Shown in pieces: positions 48,531 through 60,340 of a stretch of DNA of 64,000 nt. Under the pieces are notes generated by a model. The model was not told the origin of the DNA. It saw nothing but the letters and a program-made list of their open reading frames with translations, and searched no databases. Origin of the DNA: Asterella californica (Eukaryota; Streptophyta; Marchantiopsida; Marchantiales; Aytoniaceae). Positions within the stretch are counted from its first letter, which is position 1; each line of letters starts with the position of its first letter. The DNA lies in contig JAYKYS010000005.1 in NCBI GenBank assembly GCA_036924285.1, forward strand, positions 3,534,001-3,598,000. Reading direction: 5' to 3'. A program made the position numbers and the translations under genes.

Positions 48531-49129
48531 AAACAACCGCGCATCCATAATTCCATGTCATCTCCTTCACCTCGTCACCCACTTAGTCAAGTTAGCAAAG
48601 TTTTTGACACGTCACATCATCACAAAAGACCACATCAGCTACATTTTGCTACATGTCAGTTTTCCATCAATCAGATTGCCATGTCCGTCTTTCATCTTCC
48701 CATCTTCCATGTCATCAAATGCCACGTCAGCATCTATGACAACCAAAATCTTAAATCTTTCGATCCCATAGCTTTTTACTTGTAGTTCTATTCGCATCGA
48801 TCCAAAAAACAGTTTTTAACTTTCTCAACGAGGTCTACGCAATGGTGTCCTCCTATTTGTTGTGAGCAAGTTGAGGGAATTTTGCCTTCCAACCTTCCAT
48901 TTCAACACAAGCTGGTCCAACATGCGACAATGCAAGAAGGAACAAGAGGGTGATCACCGATGCATCCTGAACAATAAAAAAACAGTATTATAGATGAAGC
49001 TCGTGAAGTGCTAGCAAGAAGAACATGTTCAAACTTGTGATGAATGTTAAAAAAGCATAGTTCTCAAAGAAGAAATTCTCCTACACCCAGTATTTTATTT
49101 TGGTGTCTTTCATAAGTAGGGAACTGATT

Positions 49130-49410
49130 TCATAAGATCTATCAATATCTCTATCCGTTTTACACAGAAAAGTACATTATCACAACCATTGATTATGTTT
49201 CAAAATGAATAGAAGCACAAGCTTATATAGAGAGCACAACAAAAATAACAACCAAAGTTCTCTATGAGCACATCATCACAAAGTTTGGTCGTCTGGTTGA
49301 ATTTGTTTTAGATCAAGGTCGAAATTTCTTAAATGAAGTTATAGAAGAAATAACAAACCACTACCATATTAAACACAGATTCTTCACTTCGTATTATTCT
49401 CAATTGTAAC
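49130..49410 (+). pseudogene. Ty3/gypsy integrase core fragment, second lineage
   Basis: The plus strand reads TEKYIITTIDYVSK, a stop, then IEAQAYIESTTKITTKVLYE, HIITKFGRLVEFVLDQGRNF and LNEVIEEITNHYHIKHRFFT, ending at SYYSQ. This is the catalytic core of a plant gypsy integrase. The second Asp is in VLDQGRNF and the Glu would follow the truncated end. The fragment stops at AT-rich DNA at 49.41 kb and nothing else of the element lies nearby. Confidence 0.8.
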
Positions 49411-50479
49411 AAACTGTGATAATCACTTTTAAATTTTATTTTATTTTTATTTGTTGATTATTATATATCATAATCTTCTTTATATATCTTTATAAAATAC
49501 TATATTATATATATCATAATCTTCTTTATAGAATATAATATAAATCTAGATAACTAATTAATTCATGAGAAAAATCCTTCCTTATTAGCTTATGTGCAGT
49601 AGGACTAAGTTATAAATCTCCTCATTATTGATCAGAATCAAATGGACTAGTTATGTTTTTTTGATATATGTAGGCGGTCCTAAAACACTACTTAGTTGGG
49701 TGTATGTGGACTGCTAATTTTAATCTCTTTAGATTCGAATTATTTTTCACTCCAGCCATCTAGGTGAGGTAGTGGAATAATATTTCAGCTGCAAGGGAGG
49801 ATAAAGATTTTTCATAAAACATGAGGTAGAGAATACCCAATGGTGGTTGGAACGTCTAAACCCAAAGATAAAGAGGTTGGCTCGTATTTTCAGATCAGAT
49901 GTATAGGCAGTTGGAGCAGTTTAGTACTTGACCACACGAGTGTGTATGGTTAGGTACGGAGGAACCACTCTTGACCGGTCTCATATAAGGAGGATCCACC
50001 TATCAAATTCACCACGTGGCAGAAGGAGGAAAGTGTACCTCCCTCATGGAGTCCACTTGGTTTTCCATCTCTCGATGCTATTTTTCTTCGTGCGCCGACT
50101 TGAGAAATACCGCTATGGTATGTCGATTGAACGTCTGTTCTTGCTCATGGATTTGAATTCTAATTTCTTCAAGGAAATATTAGAACACTAGTTGAGACTT
50201 ATAGACTTATGATTAGAGACAATGCGGGTAGAGTGATGAAGGAAGAAAGGCTATGCGATTGAGGATGACCTTGGAGATGCATTACGGTTGGAAAGTTTTC
50301 AGGGGCACTAGAAGAAGGAGTAGAGATCGTGGTCATGTCCAATTTGTCCTCCCGTCTCCTTGTTATTGAGAATTCATGTCTCTAAGAGTGTGCAAAACTA
50401 GAAGGAGTTGTTTTTACCATGGAAAAATCAAGAGTTCTTCTTTTTTTGTTATGAATGAGTATTGTGAGTAATCGTAGCT

Positions 50480-51580
50480 TCAAAGACACAAAAAGAATTT
50501 GTACCGGATCCATTGTTGTCGTAGAGCGTGAATTTTTGTATGTGAATATATTAGATATCTTACTATAGAGAGATACAATGAGACCTTGGACCAACTTGGT
50601 AAACCCTTGTGCTCTCACTACGCATTCGATATAACTTTATCTCGACTCTAGTATATATTTTTCTCGGTTCCTACCGACCTAACTTGACTTTAAGTGTAAC
50701 ACACGTGCATCACATAATACAACTGGGTGTTCAATCATGCTCTAAGTACAAGAAGGATTTACACATGCTTTAGTTCACATAAGCACCTTCAACAATCCCT
50801 TAGGTCGGCTTGTGCACTAATAATACTCTCTTCACCGTTTTTCCATGACAAACTACCTAAAATGCACAATTATGACCTTCTACAGTTTGCTGATATGAGC
50901 TTTATTCAAGATGAATATCACTACAATGAATAGTCTAATGTATAAGTTTTCCAATGATACAGATACACATTGATTGAATCAAGATAACTCCTACCACAAT
51001 AGATAGAAATTGATCATTTATACACTTATAAGTCAAAATGTCTATCCTTCATCTTGACCCGCATGTTTGATCTAAGTTTTGAGTGGTAGAAAAACTTGAA
51101 ACTAGACATGCATCATACCATTAAAAAGCTTGTCTTCTAGACCTTCCAACAAGATAGGACATACACGCAACAAGTAACTATTGAGCTCGAGGCGTGGCGT
51201 CGAAAACAACGGTACCTTGTAGTTAGAGATTTTCGATCAGCAACTTCGACCTAGTGTAACACCTTCTCTGATTATGATCTCTACGCCAAATTCATAACAT
51301 AGCTCCCTTGACTCACTTGCAACACTTCCATAAAGTTCCACCTCCAACCTTTAAGTTGTTTGTTCAAGATCATCAAAGAGATGTAGGTGAAATCACTCTT
51401 TTTTTTGAAACTCGTCACTCTATCATCTGAACTTCGATAGTCTGTAGCTCCCAACTCGAACTTCAAATTGTGATCAAATTTCACAAGAAATTCCCTCTAA
51501 CTCTGTAATACTGTTCTCTAAAATTTCAGCTTCAGACCCCAAACCAATTGCCCGAAATGGATCAAGCTTTTTGGATTCTT
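50480..51580 (+). mobile_element. Partial CGACA-family repeat, proximal part
   Basis: It is collinear with 45.25-46.1 and 60.34-61.2 kb. Landmarks are AGAGAGATACAATGAGACC, AAGTGTAACACACGTGCATC, AAACTACCTAAA and TCAGCTTCAGACCCCAAACC. The match ends near CGAAATGGATCAAGC, where unrelated sequence begins, so the copy is truncated. Confidence 0.65.
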
Positions 51581-51776
51581 CATGTGATGACATGTGTACT
51601 TAGGTTGGGTGTTGTTGAGAGTATAAAAGCGAGCGTCTGAGAGCAGAAGAGGGAAGGAGGAGGTACTTTTGGGTTCAGACATCATGTGGCTGTGCAATTT
51701 TGCTGTGAATTCTAGAGTGGAGATTTTGGGTTGGGTGTGGATCAATTTGGTCTTATAGGAGGAAGTTGACGGTGAA

Positions 51777-52545
51777 CTACTTATGAGCATAAGTCGTAAG
51801 ATTTTGGGAGGAGGAAGAAGTAGGACAACTTTCGGAAGTCGTAACAGAGGCTAGGAGTGTCTGGTTTTGATGACTTGTGTCTCGAAAGAAAGAGCTCGAT
51901 GAGAGTTTTCACATGATGGTTTTAGTCTTTCGCGTCAGTTGGAGAAATGTTACGAGGATCTACTTACGTGCGTAAGTAGATTATTGCAACCTTTTCGTAT
52001 TTGAAGGGGTGCGATCAGTTTGAGAGGCTGTGGTGGTGGCTAGGAGCATCCATTTTTGATGATTTTCATGTCGTTGAAAAGCTCTTGACGAGGGCTACGA
52101 CAATATGGTCTCATGTTTTCATTTGGTTCATTTCATGAAAAATCTACGGTGAATTACTTACAAGCATTAGTAGATTGTCGTAATATTTTTATCTTTGAGA
52201 GAATGTAGTGACTTTGGAAGGCTGTAACTCGGCGCTGGAGTGTCTGTTTCAAGTGATCTTTGTGATGTCGGAAAGCTATCATTGAGGGCTACCTTCTTGG
52301 CTTGTTAGAAAAGAATTTCTGATAAGTTGAGAAAAATCTGCGATGAACTACTGACGGACGTAAGTAGATTTTTGCAAGGATTGGTCTTGGTGAGGGAGAA
52401 CTGGGTCAGACATAACTTTAGCTATGGAGCTTGATTTTGAGATATATGGGTATCATTTTGAAGGTTTTATAGAGGGCTCCTCAACCAGCTAGGAAGAGAT
52501 AGGTTTAAGGAGGTTGAGCTGACTTCACATATCCAAAAAGTTCAT
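51777..52545. repeat. Four tandem units of about 183-194 bp, each with a palindromic core
   Basis: The cores start at 51777, 51960, 52154 and 52348. The second is the perfect palindrome-like CTACTTACGTGCGTAAGTAG; the others are decayed versions. Between cores, phrases such as GGCTAGGAGTGTCTG / GCGCTGGAGTGTCTG and GAAAGCTCTTGACGAGGGCT / GAAAGCTATCATTGAGGGCT recur in order. The units are clearly diverged, so the array is old. There is no protein frame across it. Confidence 0.85.
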
Positions 52546-52899
52546 TGTAAATCTGTCAATACTTAGATGACAAAGAGATATGAATAAATCGATTCTTAGT
52601 GTGGATTTACATTGGACTTCTTGTTCTCCAAGTGAGCTTTTACTCCACAGCCAGATATCCAGTGTATGCGTGGACACATTTCATGTGTCAAGCAATACGA
52701 CAACGTCCTGCTTCAACTTGACTTAGTTGGTCAGCTAATACGTGAGTTTTGTCATGTTTATAGATGATAGTGAAGTCAATTCTTGGAGGAGTAATAGTCA
52801 ACATGTTATCCTTCATGTGATATATGCTTTATTAACTAAATAAGTTAATGCTTGGTGGTCAATGAAGAAGATGAATTTGTTGCCTTACAGGTAATGTCT

Positions 52900-53900
52900 A
52901 AATTTTTTTACTACGTATATCATTGCTAGTGATTCTCGTCCTGTGATATTGTAGTTTCGTTCTACATGTTGCATCTCGTACTCTGAATAAGAGATGCAAA
53001 ATAAATAGGTAATCTGTTTTTGATGTAATTGGTTGTGCTAGAATTGCTCCTATGATTACTCCGGATGCATCGATGTGAATGTGAAAAAATTTATTCCAGT
53101 TTGGAATCTGAAGGATAGGTGCTTGTGATACCGTCTTGTTAATTGCTTGGAAAGATTACTCACATTCTTTTGTCCAAACGAACTCCGCTCCATCCTTATT
53201 TAATTGATTCATTTGTTGAATAACTTTTGCAAATTGGTAAATGAATCGTTGATAGTAGCTTGCTATCCCGTTGAATCTTCATACTTCTTTTCTATTTGTT
53301 GGTGGAAGTTGATATGCTATCTGTGTGACCTTTCCGAGATCCACCAGTAAACCTCATTTACAGATAATGTGATCGAGTAGTACTCCGGATGGTACCCAGA
53401 AGGTGCATTTTTCGAGTTGGAGACTGAGTTGGTGTAGTCGGCATCACTTGAAACAGTTTTGTAGTTGTCACAAATGATCACAATCTTGTCTTATACAGTG
53501 AAATTGTCTAAAAAGGCTTCAATGAGATGCTCAAGTATTGACCAAAACTTTCTGCAATAAGTCTCCGAAAAATTGGTGGTGCACCACTTAGTCCAAATGA
53601 CATTTTTAGATAAGCAAAAGCTCTCAAGATCTAATAAATGTTATTTTTGTTGATCTTTTTTTGCAATTTGAACTTGGTTATATCCACTAAAGTCATCCAT
53701 GAATGAGTAAGCTTCTTGTCTTGCAACTTTGTCTAGTATTGCATCGGTGAATGATAATGAAAATGGATCTTTAAAAATGTGTTCATTAAGTTTCTGGTAA
53801 TCTACACATACGTAAAGTTCCATTCATGGAACTTTACGTATGATGATTGTGGATGAGAGTCATTCGTAACTTTTTACTTGATAGATAAACTTTACTTTGA
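52900..53900 (-). pseudogene. Ty3/gypsy reverse transcriptase remnant, second lineage
   Basis: The minus strand gives YVCVDYQKLNEHIFKDPFSL and YSFMDDFSGYNQVQIAKKDQ (53823-53641), the classic gypsy RT palm motifs. It continues with AFAYLKMSFGLSGAPPIFRR in another frame. Further on, GTIRSTTRSHYL and weaker RNase H-like pieces reach about 53.0 kb. The catalytic YVDD/FLDD box is no longer readable. The lineage differs from family A. Confidence 0.8.
53807..53842. repeat. Perfect foldback, 17-bp arms, 2-nt loop, inside RT
   Basis: The arms at 53807-53823 and 53826-53842 are exact reverse complements. One arm is the native RT coding sequence for the start of ELYVCVDY. The other is its inverted copy where the upstream RT sequence should continue. 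Confidence 0.95.
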
Positions 53901-54647
53901 GTAGTTTATCAACCTCTACTTTCACCTCTTTTGTCTAGTTAAGATTCATCCAGTATGATCGTCGAATCATTGATACAATTGTAGGTAGTAATTTTATCTC
54001 GTGTTCACAGATGTGTGTAGGTACTCCCTTCATGTCTTCGTAACTCTATGCGAATATGTCAAAATTAACTAGAATTTTGGATTAATTCGAATAGGTCTTT
54101 CCGGTTCACTACGGATAAATGATTTTTAATTTTATGGTTCTTGGATCTTTGTGAGTTTTTAGATCAACCTCCTCGTAAGTTCCTTCTGGTGCTACTATCC
54201 AGTGTGTAACTTGTTCCGTTAAGTCTTATTTTGCAGGTCTATTACAAAACCATCTCGGTTGTACATTTGAGTCTATTTGTTCTACCACTTGTTCTCCAGT
54301 TGAAATCTTTGATGTAGTTTGTGGTTGTTCTATCTGTATTGGTTCAAGTTTGTGTTTTCTTATCAATAATATGTTTTGTTGTGTCCATACAACATTTCTT
54401 CTTCTTCGTCCGTCATTCCTTCGGTCCAATCTAAATGACAAATCTTGACTTGTCTAAGTCGAGCTTTACGTCCGCTGACTAAGGATTTGGTGATTATCTG
54501 GTGTTGTTCTCCTTGCCAAGTAGGTTTGACATAATTTCGATTAGATGCTGAGTTTTGTTGTACTTTGGCTTGTCTTAAGCATGATCGATCCATAATCATA
54601 GGAACATCTTTTTGTTCATTTGTCATTTTCATCACTACAATATCAAT

Positions 54648-54696
54648 CTTAAAAATAACAGTTGAATAGAACTACTATTCAACTGTTATTTTTAAG
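54648..54696. repeat. Perfect foldback, 22-bp arms, 5-nt loop
   Basis: CTTAAAAATAACAGTTGAATAG at 54648-54669 and its exact complement at 54675-54696 flank AACTA. A third, shorter copy (TTGAATAGTAGTTT) follows at 54697. It breaks the protease frame of the second gypsy lineage just after NEELYKRLKN. Confidence 0.95.
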
Positions 54697-54699
54697 TTG

Positions 54700-55110
54700 A
54701 ATAGTAGTTTCATGTTCTTAAGTCTTTTGTATAATTCTTCATTTAAGACATTTGCACCAGATCTTTCATCAAGTAAAACATTCCTCAACAAAACTTCTTT
54801 TTTTGTTTTTTGAAAGCTGATCCTTCATCTTTTCGTGGTGGTGGTTGGAATGAGGAGATAAGTATGTACGCCTTGTCTTGACCTTTGACTCCAGATGTTC
54901 TTCTAAGTTGACGTGAGTTTCGTCTGAAGTGTAGTGGGGTGATTCATAACTGCTTGCATGTAGTATGGTGCGACTTGTAGGAGTTCTCCTATGCTTACAT
55001 TCGCTTCCTGCTGCATGATATTGCTTACTACGTGCTTTGCAGTACCTTCCAACTTGCAAGTTTATTCGATTTTGTTGGAATTGTAGCTTCTGTTGTATCG
55101 ATACGGATAC
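54700..55110 (-). pseudogene. Ty3/gypsy protease region, second lineage
   Basis: On the minus strand, GTAKHVVSNIMQQEANVSIG, ELLQVAPYYMQAVMNHPTTL and, after a frame change, VLLDERSGANVLNEELYKRL are read. The last corresponds to the aspartic protease signature of plant gypsy elements (LLD-x-GS-x-VN-(IV)-L), with the small residue and Gly after the Asp replaced. It lies upstream of the RT remnant at 53.9 kb, as expected. Confidence 0.7.
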
Positions 55111-56091
55111 ATTTTATGATTGATTTTGAAAAGATATCTTGATCGTCCAGATTGCATTTTCTTCATGTTCCTCTCAAACTGTTTGTGTTGAGGTTACTTT
55201 TGTTCGGGACAGTCTCCTCTCCGTCGAAAAGAAATTCGAACTCTTCACTTGTAGAAGGTTCTCCAAATCCATTTGCTCTTCATGGAGCTCTTTCTCGTGT
55301 TTGCTGGTTATCAAGATCCTAGATGACATCCAGTACAATCTGATCTTTTTTTCTACATTGAAACTTCATCTTCTTCTCTATCCTCAAAAGGAGAGTCGGA
55401 TCAGAATGAGTTTTCATCTTTAAAATTTTTCCTTTTCATTTCTTTGGTCATGACCTTGCATTCTTGTAACTTTTTTCCATATATAAAGAACATGTTTTCC
55501 AACCATCTTACCTTCTTCTTCCTACCACGTCCTCTTCTTCCTTGAGAATGGTGTTTGGTTTATTGAATTTGGTTGACAAGAACATTCTTCTATTTGTTTA
55601 TGAGATTGTTATAACGTTCTTGAGTGTTATGAGAGCTCATATTGCACAAATCGCAGTACTTTCTGATGTAGTATGTTCGTTTTGTTTGTTCTCCATCTTT
55701 CCTCATAAGGATTTTTAGCTTAAGTAAAAATGTTATTTTTCTTTTATTTGCATTTTCTTGTTTATTCTTCTTCGTATTCTAGCTATCATCACTATCCACC
55801 TCTCCTTTCTCGTGTTCTTTATACTGATATTTGTCCTCATCCACTTATCCATCTCATAATGCAAAGATAAGCTCTTTGTGGTTGGCGTAGTCCAACTTCC
55901 AGTTCATCTACATTTGTATAACCTCTATCCTCCACCAAATGTAAGTAGTTAGACCGTACTGCACTTCGTAATCATGTGATACATAGGCAATCGTGGACAT
56001 GTGTGGTTAGTCAAGGTGATACTATCCAGAAACGAGTTAAGAATCATTTATGTTTTCTCTTTCTCCTTTGTTATGCTATCGAGTTTGTAAT

Positions 56092-56121
56092 AATATCTGC
56101 ATCTTCTTTGATGCAGATATT
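56092..56121. repeat. Perfect foldback, 12-bp arms, 6-nt loop
   Basis: AATATCTGCATC at 56092-56103 pairs with its exact complement at 56110-56121 around TTCTTT. Two more ATGCAGATAT-like copies follow within 35 bases. Confidence 0.9.
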
Positions 56122-56289
56122 CTATATAGATATGATGCAGATATATGCAGATTCAATGTTTATAGTTGACCCCAAGGTGTGATCATCGATTATGCTTTGA
56201 GTGTACTATCAATATGCTTGCTTCTTCAATGTATCTGAAAACAAAAGACCAATATTGCTCCAAAGACGTTCATAGGACTAAAAATGAAC

Positions 56290-56590
56290 TTTTTTACACA
56301 ACTTCGGATCTTGACTTTCATTACATCAACTGGTAGAGCTCATTGTCAGCTTCTCATGGATACTTCATCTACTTCATATGAACGCATAGCGGTGAAGTTA
56401 CTCGAAAGGTAAGAAAATCAAGCTAGATCCTAGCTTATGAGTTTTTTACACAACTCTTTTTCACTTTCATTATATCGACTAGTAGATCTCGTTGTCAGTT
56501 TTCCCTAGGCACTTCGTCTATTTCATTTGGACGCCTGGTGGTAAAGTTACTCGTCAGATGGGAAGATCAAGCTAGGTCCTCAGCTTACTA
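56290..56590. repeat. Tandem duplication, two units of about 152 bp
   Basis: Unit 1 starts at 56290 and unit 2 at 56442, both with TTTTTTACACAACT. Shared phrases in order include ACTTTCATTA, CTCRTTGTCAG and AAGTTACTCG, then AAGCTAG. They are moderately diverged. Confidence 0.85.
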
Positions 56591-57394
56591 TTGCTGACTG
56601 GGTATTTGTGGTTCCTGACGCTATACTAAGGACGCAAGGGGTCTACTTGTTCATTATCTATGAAAACTTCACGCACTGCAACTGACGTAAGGGGGCAGCT
56701 TAAGGAGTTATCTTGCACTTGTGATATGTCGATGGACGGTTCGGGAGATTTGGAGGTCTAATGCAAACACGCAAGACGTCATTGGGTTCAAAGCTGTGCA
56801 TGCTACGTACTAGTTAAGACGGTTTGTGAAGAGGCAGATCAAGGAGTGTGTTCTAAGAGAAATTGAGACGCAAGGAAGAGTTTTGGAGTGCTTCAATGAT
56901 ATGTGAAGGAGAGTTGGACCGTTCATGCCGTTCCGAAGTCCAGACTTGTTGCCCTTGGATCCATCAGGATCAGAACATCGAGTTCTTTAGGAAATTGAAG
57001 AAGATATGAAGTAACGAATGAATATGAATTGGACGATTTGGGAGTTCTGGATGAATTTGACTCGTAGGGAAGCGCTTACGTTAGTTTCTCATCGTCTGTG
57101 ATATGAGGTTGGGTTGTTCTTCACGATCAGTGAGCTAAGCTTTTCGTTCTAAATGCCTATGCAATCACAAAGTCTTCACCTATGCATAGATTATATGTAA
57201 GGATTGGATTGTTGGTTTGGGTGTGGTGAGCGAGTTTGAGCCGCAAAGAGTCGATTTACGTCAATTTTTTGCTTCTTGCGATCAATTTCTTGCGTGGTTT
57301 CGTGAGAGGAACTCCAAACAACTTGTTCGGAGTCTCTTAGGGTACAAGATAGCTAGATCTACCCACAAGAGAAGATGGATATCAGATCAGACGA

Positions 57395-58046
57395 TTCGTT
57401 TGGGCGGTATGTGTGATTTTAAGCCGTAAGGAGGAGTTTTTGAAGGTTCAGTCACCTACGACAAAAAATTAGAGATATCTCGGCTGTCGAGAGTCGGATC
57501 TGAAGGTTCCTTGGGCCAACGAAGTCAGGAAGGAAGACCTTATCGATATCTGAAGACCGTTTGACGAAAGAAGGAAGTTCCCAAATAGGTTTTTTTCGGT
57601 TCATTCGTTGCGATTTTTGTCCTTTGGAGTTCGTTAGAGATCTAGTTGGTTATGTACAGCTTGTGCTAGCTAGCTTTAGCTAAGGGCTTGTAAGTGGATG
57701 TTGTTTGTACTTGGGTTTGGATTGTGTGACATTGATGCATCTCTTTTTGTTAACAAAGAGATGTTTCTCTTACTTTGAACTACGCTTCGATAGTTTTGGG
57801 TCTGGGTTGAGATTCATGGGCTCGTTTTAGAAGGGCTGGTGCAGATTACAGGCCACTCCGATCTGTTTCTTTGTTTTGCATTCTTAGAGAAGAAGAATCG
57901 AGAGTGTATATAAAATAGAAGTTGGTATACCTTGCGACGCTTGTTCTCGTGGTTGTTTCTCTCTGTTTTGTCTCTGTTAGACACATCACATCTCCACAGC
58001 CAAGAACCTCGCATTTTCCTGGACAACCTTCACGTAAAATCCAACA
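57395..58046 (+). mobile_element. LTR of gypsy family A, probably solo
   Basis: It matches the reverse complement of 16564-17207 throughout and ends CCAACA. Sequence on neither side matches the internal region of the family A element, so it looks like a solo LTR, or one whose partner lies outside. A small hairpin (CATCTCTTT and its complement at about 57740-57765) sits inside it. I did not find a convincing target-site duplication. Confidence 0.75.
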
Positions 58047-58324
58047 TGATAACGTGGTTTCATTTTTAATAGTGGCATGGGCATACGGAGCCGTGATGTC
58101 ATTCCGGTTGGATTTGAAACTGGTACAAGATTGATATTGGTAGTAAGAATTGGATTGGTAATAGGATTCGGACTCGAAGGAGGATTTAGATTGAGAATTG
58201 TTTGTGATGAAGAAGTTTGTGTATTTTCAATTGTAATATTTGTAGGTAGAGGAAGAGTGATCATGGTGTTAGTTGTATTGTTTGACATATTGGTGTGGTT
58301 TGCTAAGTAGTGCTTAGTGTGCAA
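58047..58324 (-). pseudogene. Low-complexity coding-like stretch cut by the family A LTR
   Basis: The minus-strand frame is open and rich in Asn, Pro, Thr and Ser (MITLPLPTNITIENTQTSS, LNLNPPSSPNPITNPILTTN), ending KMKPRYHV at the LTR edge. It could be the N-terminal tail of a retrotransposon gag interrupted by the LTR, or a chance low-complexity frame. Confidence 0.25.
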
Positions 58325-58329
58325 AAAGT

Positions 58330-60280
58330 ACTTGGTTTAATGAGAGTGATACATGTTGTTGAGTGGAAGGTGATTGTATTGGTGTTTTAGCTGTTGTGTT
58401 CGATGATGTCTCTCTTCTTTTCTCCAAATGGTGCGTAAGATATTAAGTTTTCTTAATAGTACTCAACCTCAAAGTAACTTCCGGTCTCTTCTCTGATTCT
58501 GGTGTGAGCAAGCCTCTACGTTGAAACTTCTATGTTTCTTCCTTTTCTAGTTCGGATGCAGGTTCATAGAAATCCTCCGGATTCGTTCGAGAAATGATGA
58601 CTTCAGAATCACTTCTCACTTGATGTCTAGATTTCAGTTTCTTTTTCTTATTTAAGTACTTGTTCTTCGTCGTATTTTTGCAGGAGGAGAGTAAATGTCT
58701 CTCGTAGTTCTCTCATATCTTCATGATTTTTGAAGTCTTTGTTCGACTTCCTTGATCAATAAGAGATCCAATACCACATGTAGATTGTTATCATTTTCAT
58801 TCAAGAACTTCTGATGAAAAGTTTAATCTAGTTGTTTTTATATAACTCTTTGAAGTCAACCTTTTGGAATGATTTTACATCAACTTCTGACGTGTATCTA
58901 GTCATTGTTTCGTACGAATAGCTCGATTGTACCTTCCATGTTTCTTGGAGTTATTTCAAAGACTCCATACTTGATCTCTATCCAAGACAACATTCCAAAT
59001 GTGAATCTTTATAGAGGTGGATAGCAACTTTGAGATTCCTCCAGTAGAGTTGTAGCACGATGCTAAGATCTCATTCTTTCGGATTGCACAACAACATATT
59101 ATCAGTATGAAAATTGTTTATGAGTGAGAACAAGACTATGTTGTTTCCATTTTTTTCTAATCGAATGTACATGGACAATGTTGTGATCGGACTCTGGTGG
59201 TAAGAATATAGTCTGTATTGAAGGTTTAGACTGACATCCTCTCCGCAAGTTCTTCATGTTACAACAATTCCGCTTCTTCATCGGTTTTGTAGGCTAATTA
59301 TTATAGTTGTAGGATATACTTTGAAAATTTCTCTTTCTGGTTCTTCATTTGACCAAGTCGACCAGTTATTATTCACCTACTTAATTATCTTAGTGTCTCT
59401 TCGTTTTCCGTGTTGCAAACGGTCTGCTCCAGGTCCGTCGCTTAAAGATGTCGCTGATTACAACTTGACCTTGTTGTGTTCTCTAGCATGGTCATCAAAA
59501 TGTTATTTTGGTGATATACACCAGTACGTTAGAGTCCCTTCTAACTAGATCCGAACATTGATTCATCATCAAACATGCATTCGGATACAATGCAAAAGTT
59601 TTTCCCAAAATTATAAATCTCTTTTATATAAAAATCTCTTATACACTTGATTGATTGATAGAAGAATACGACCCTCATAGACAAAACTCCTTATATACTA
59701 ACCGTTTAGCAACACAGAGGTAGACCGTTAACTAAGATCAAGAATTGTCTAACGACCGGATGTATCTGGATAACATTCCATAAGACTAACTATCTAGACT
59801 AATCGTATCCGATAACGACACATATATACAATGTGAATCCGGACATTCCTATCATATCCATCTGATCTATCTTCTATATTAAACCGTAATGTCATCCGGA
59901 TGATACTTTTGGATTGTCTTCTAAAATCATAGGTGAAAACTAAGATAATAAATTAATGTTTTCTTGAGAGCAGAATCATGGTCTTAACTGCCACTTTATG
60001 TTTATTGGTTTTGGATCCAAATAGTGCTCGTGGTTTTCCTAACACTTAATATTAAAATCATATAATAATTTTATTTAAAATTTCAAACTACTCTAAAATT
60101 ATTATCTAACCTATATACATATTCCCATAACCTAAACAAGAACATTAAAATAGATAGAAAATAAGAAAAATCAAATAATATTCTTAAAATGATCTTCGAC
60201 TCCTTGTCATCCGACAGACAATCCACTTGTTGTACTTTGTCTCTCATCCTCCGTACGTCATCTTCTTTGTCCTGACCAGA
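58330..60280. other. Repeat-like intergenic DNA, no gene seen
   Basis: Short pieces on the minus strand have weak gag-like character near 58.4-58.75 kb, but no motif can be named. The rest is AT-rich and featureless to me. Confidence 0.45.
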
Positions 60281-60290
60281 AGTGCATGTG

Positions 60291-60340
60291 GCATGCATAT
60301 TCACCTTTTTCCAAGTTTGGAAGAGGAGAAATATGCATGC
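60291..60340. repeat. Compound foldback at the start of a CGACA-family repeat
   Basis: The outer arms GCATGCATAT (60291-60300) and ATATGCATGC (60331-60340) are exact complements. Nested inside, TTCCAA (60309-60314) pairs with TTGGAA (60317-60322). The shape and the phrase GCATATTCACCT resemble the hairpin at 10685. Confidence 0.85.
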
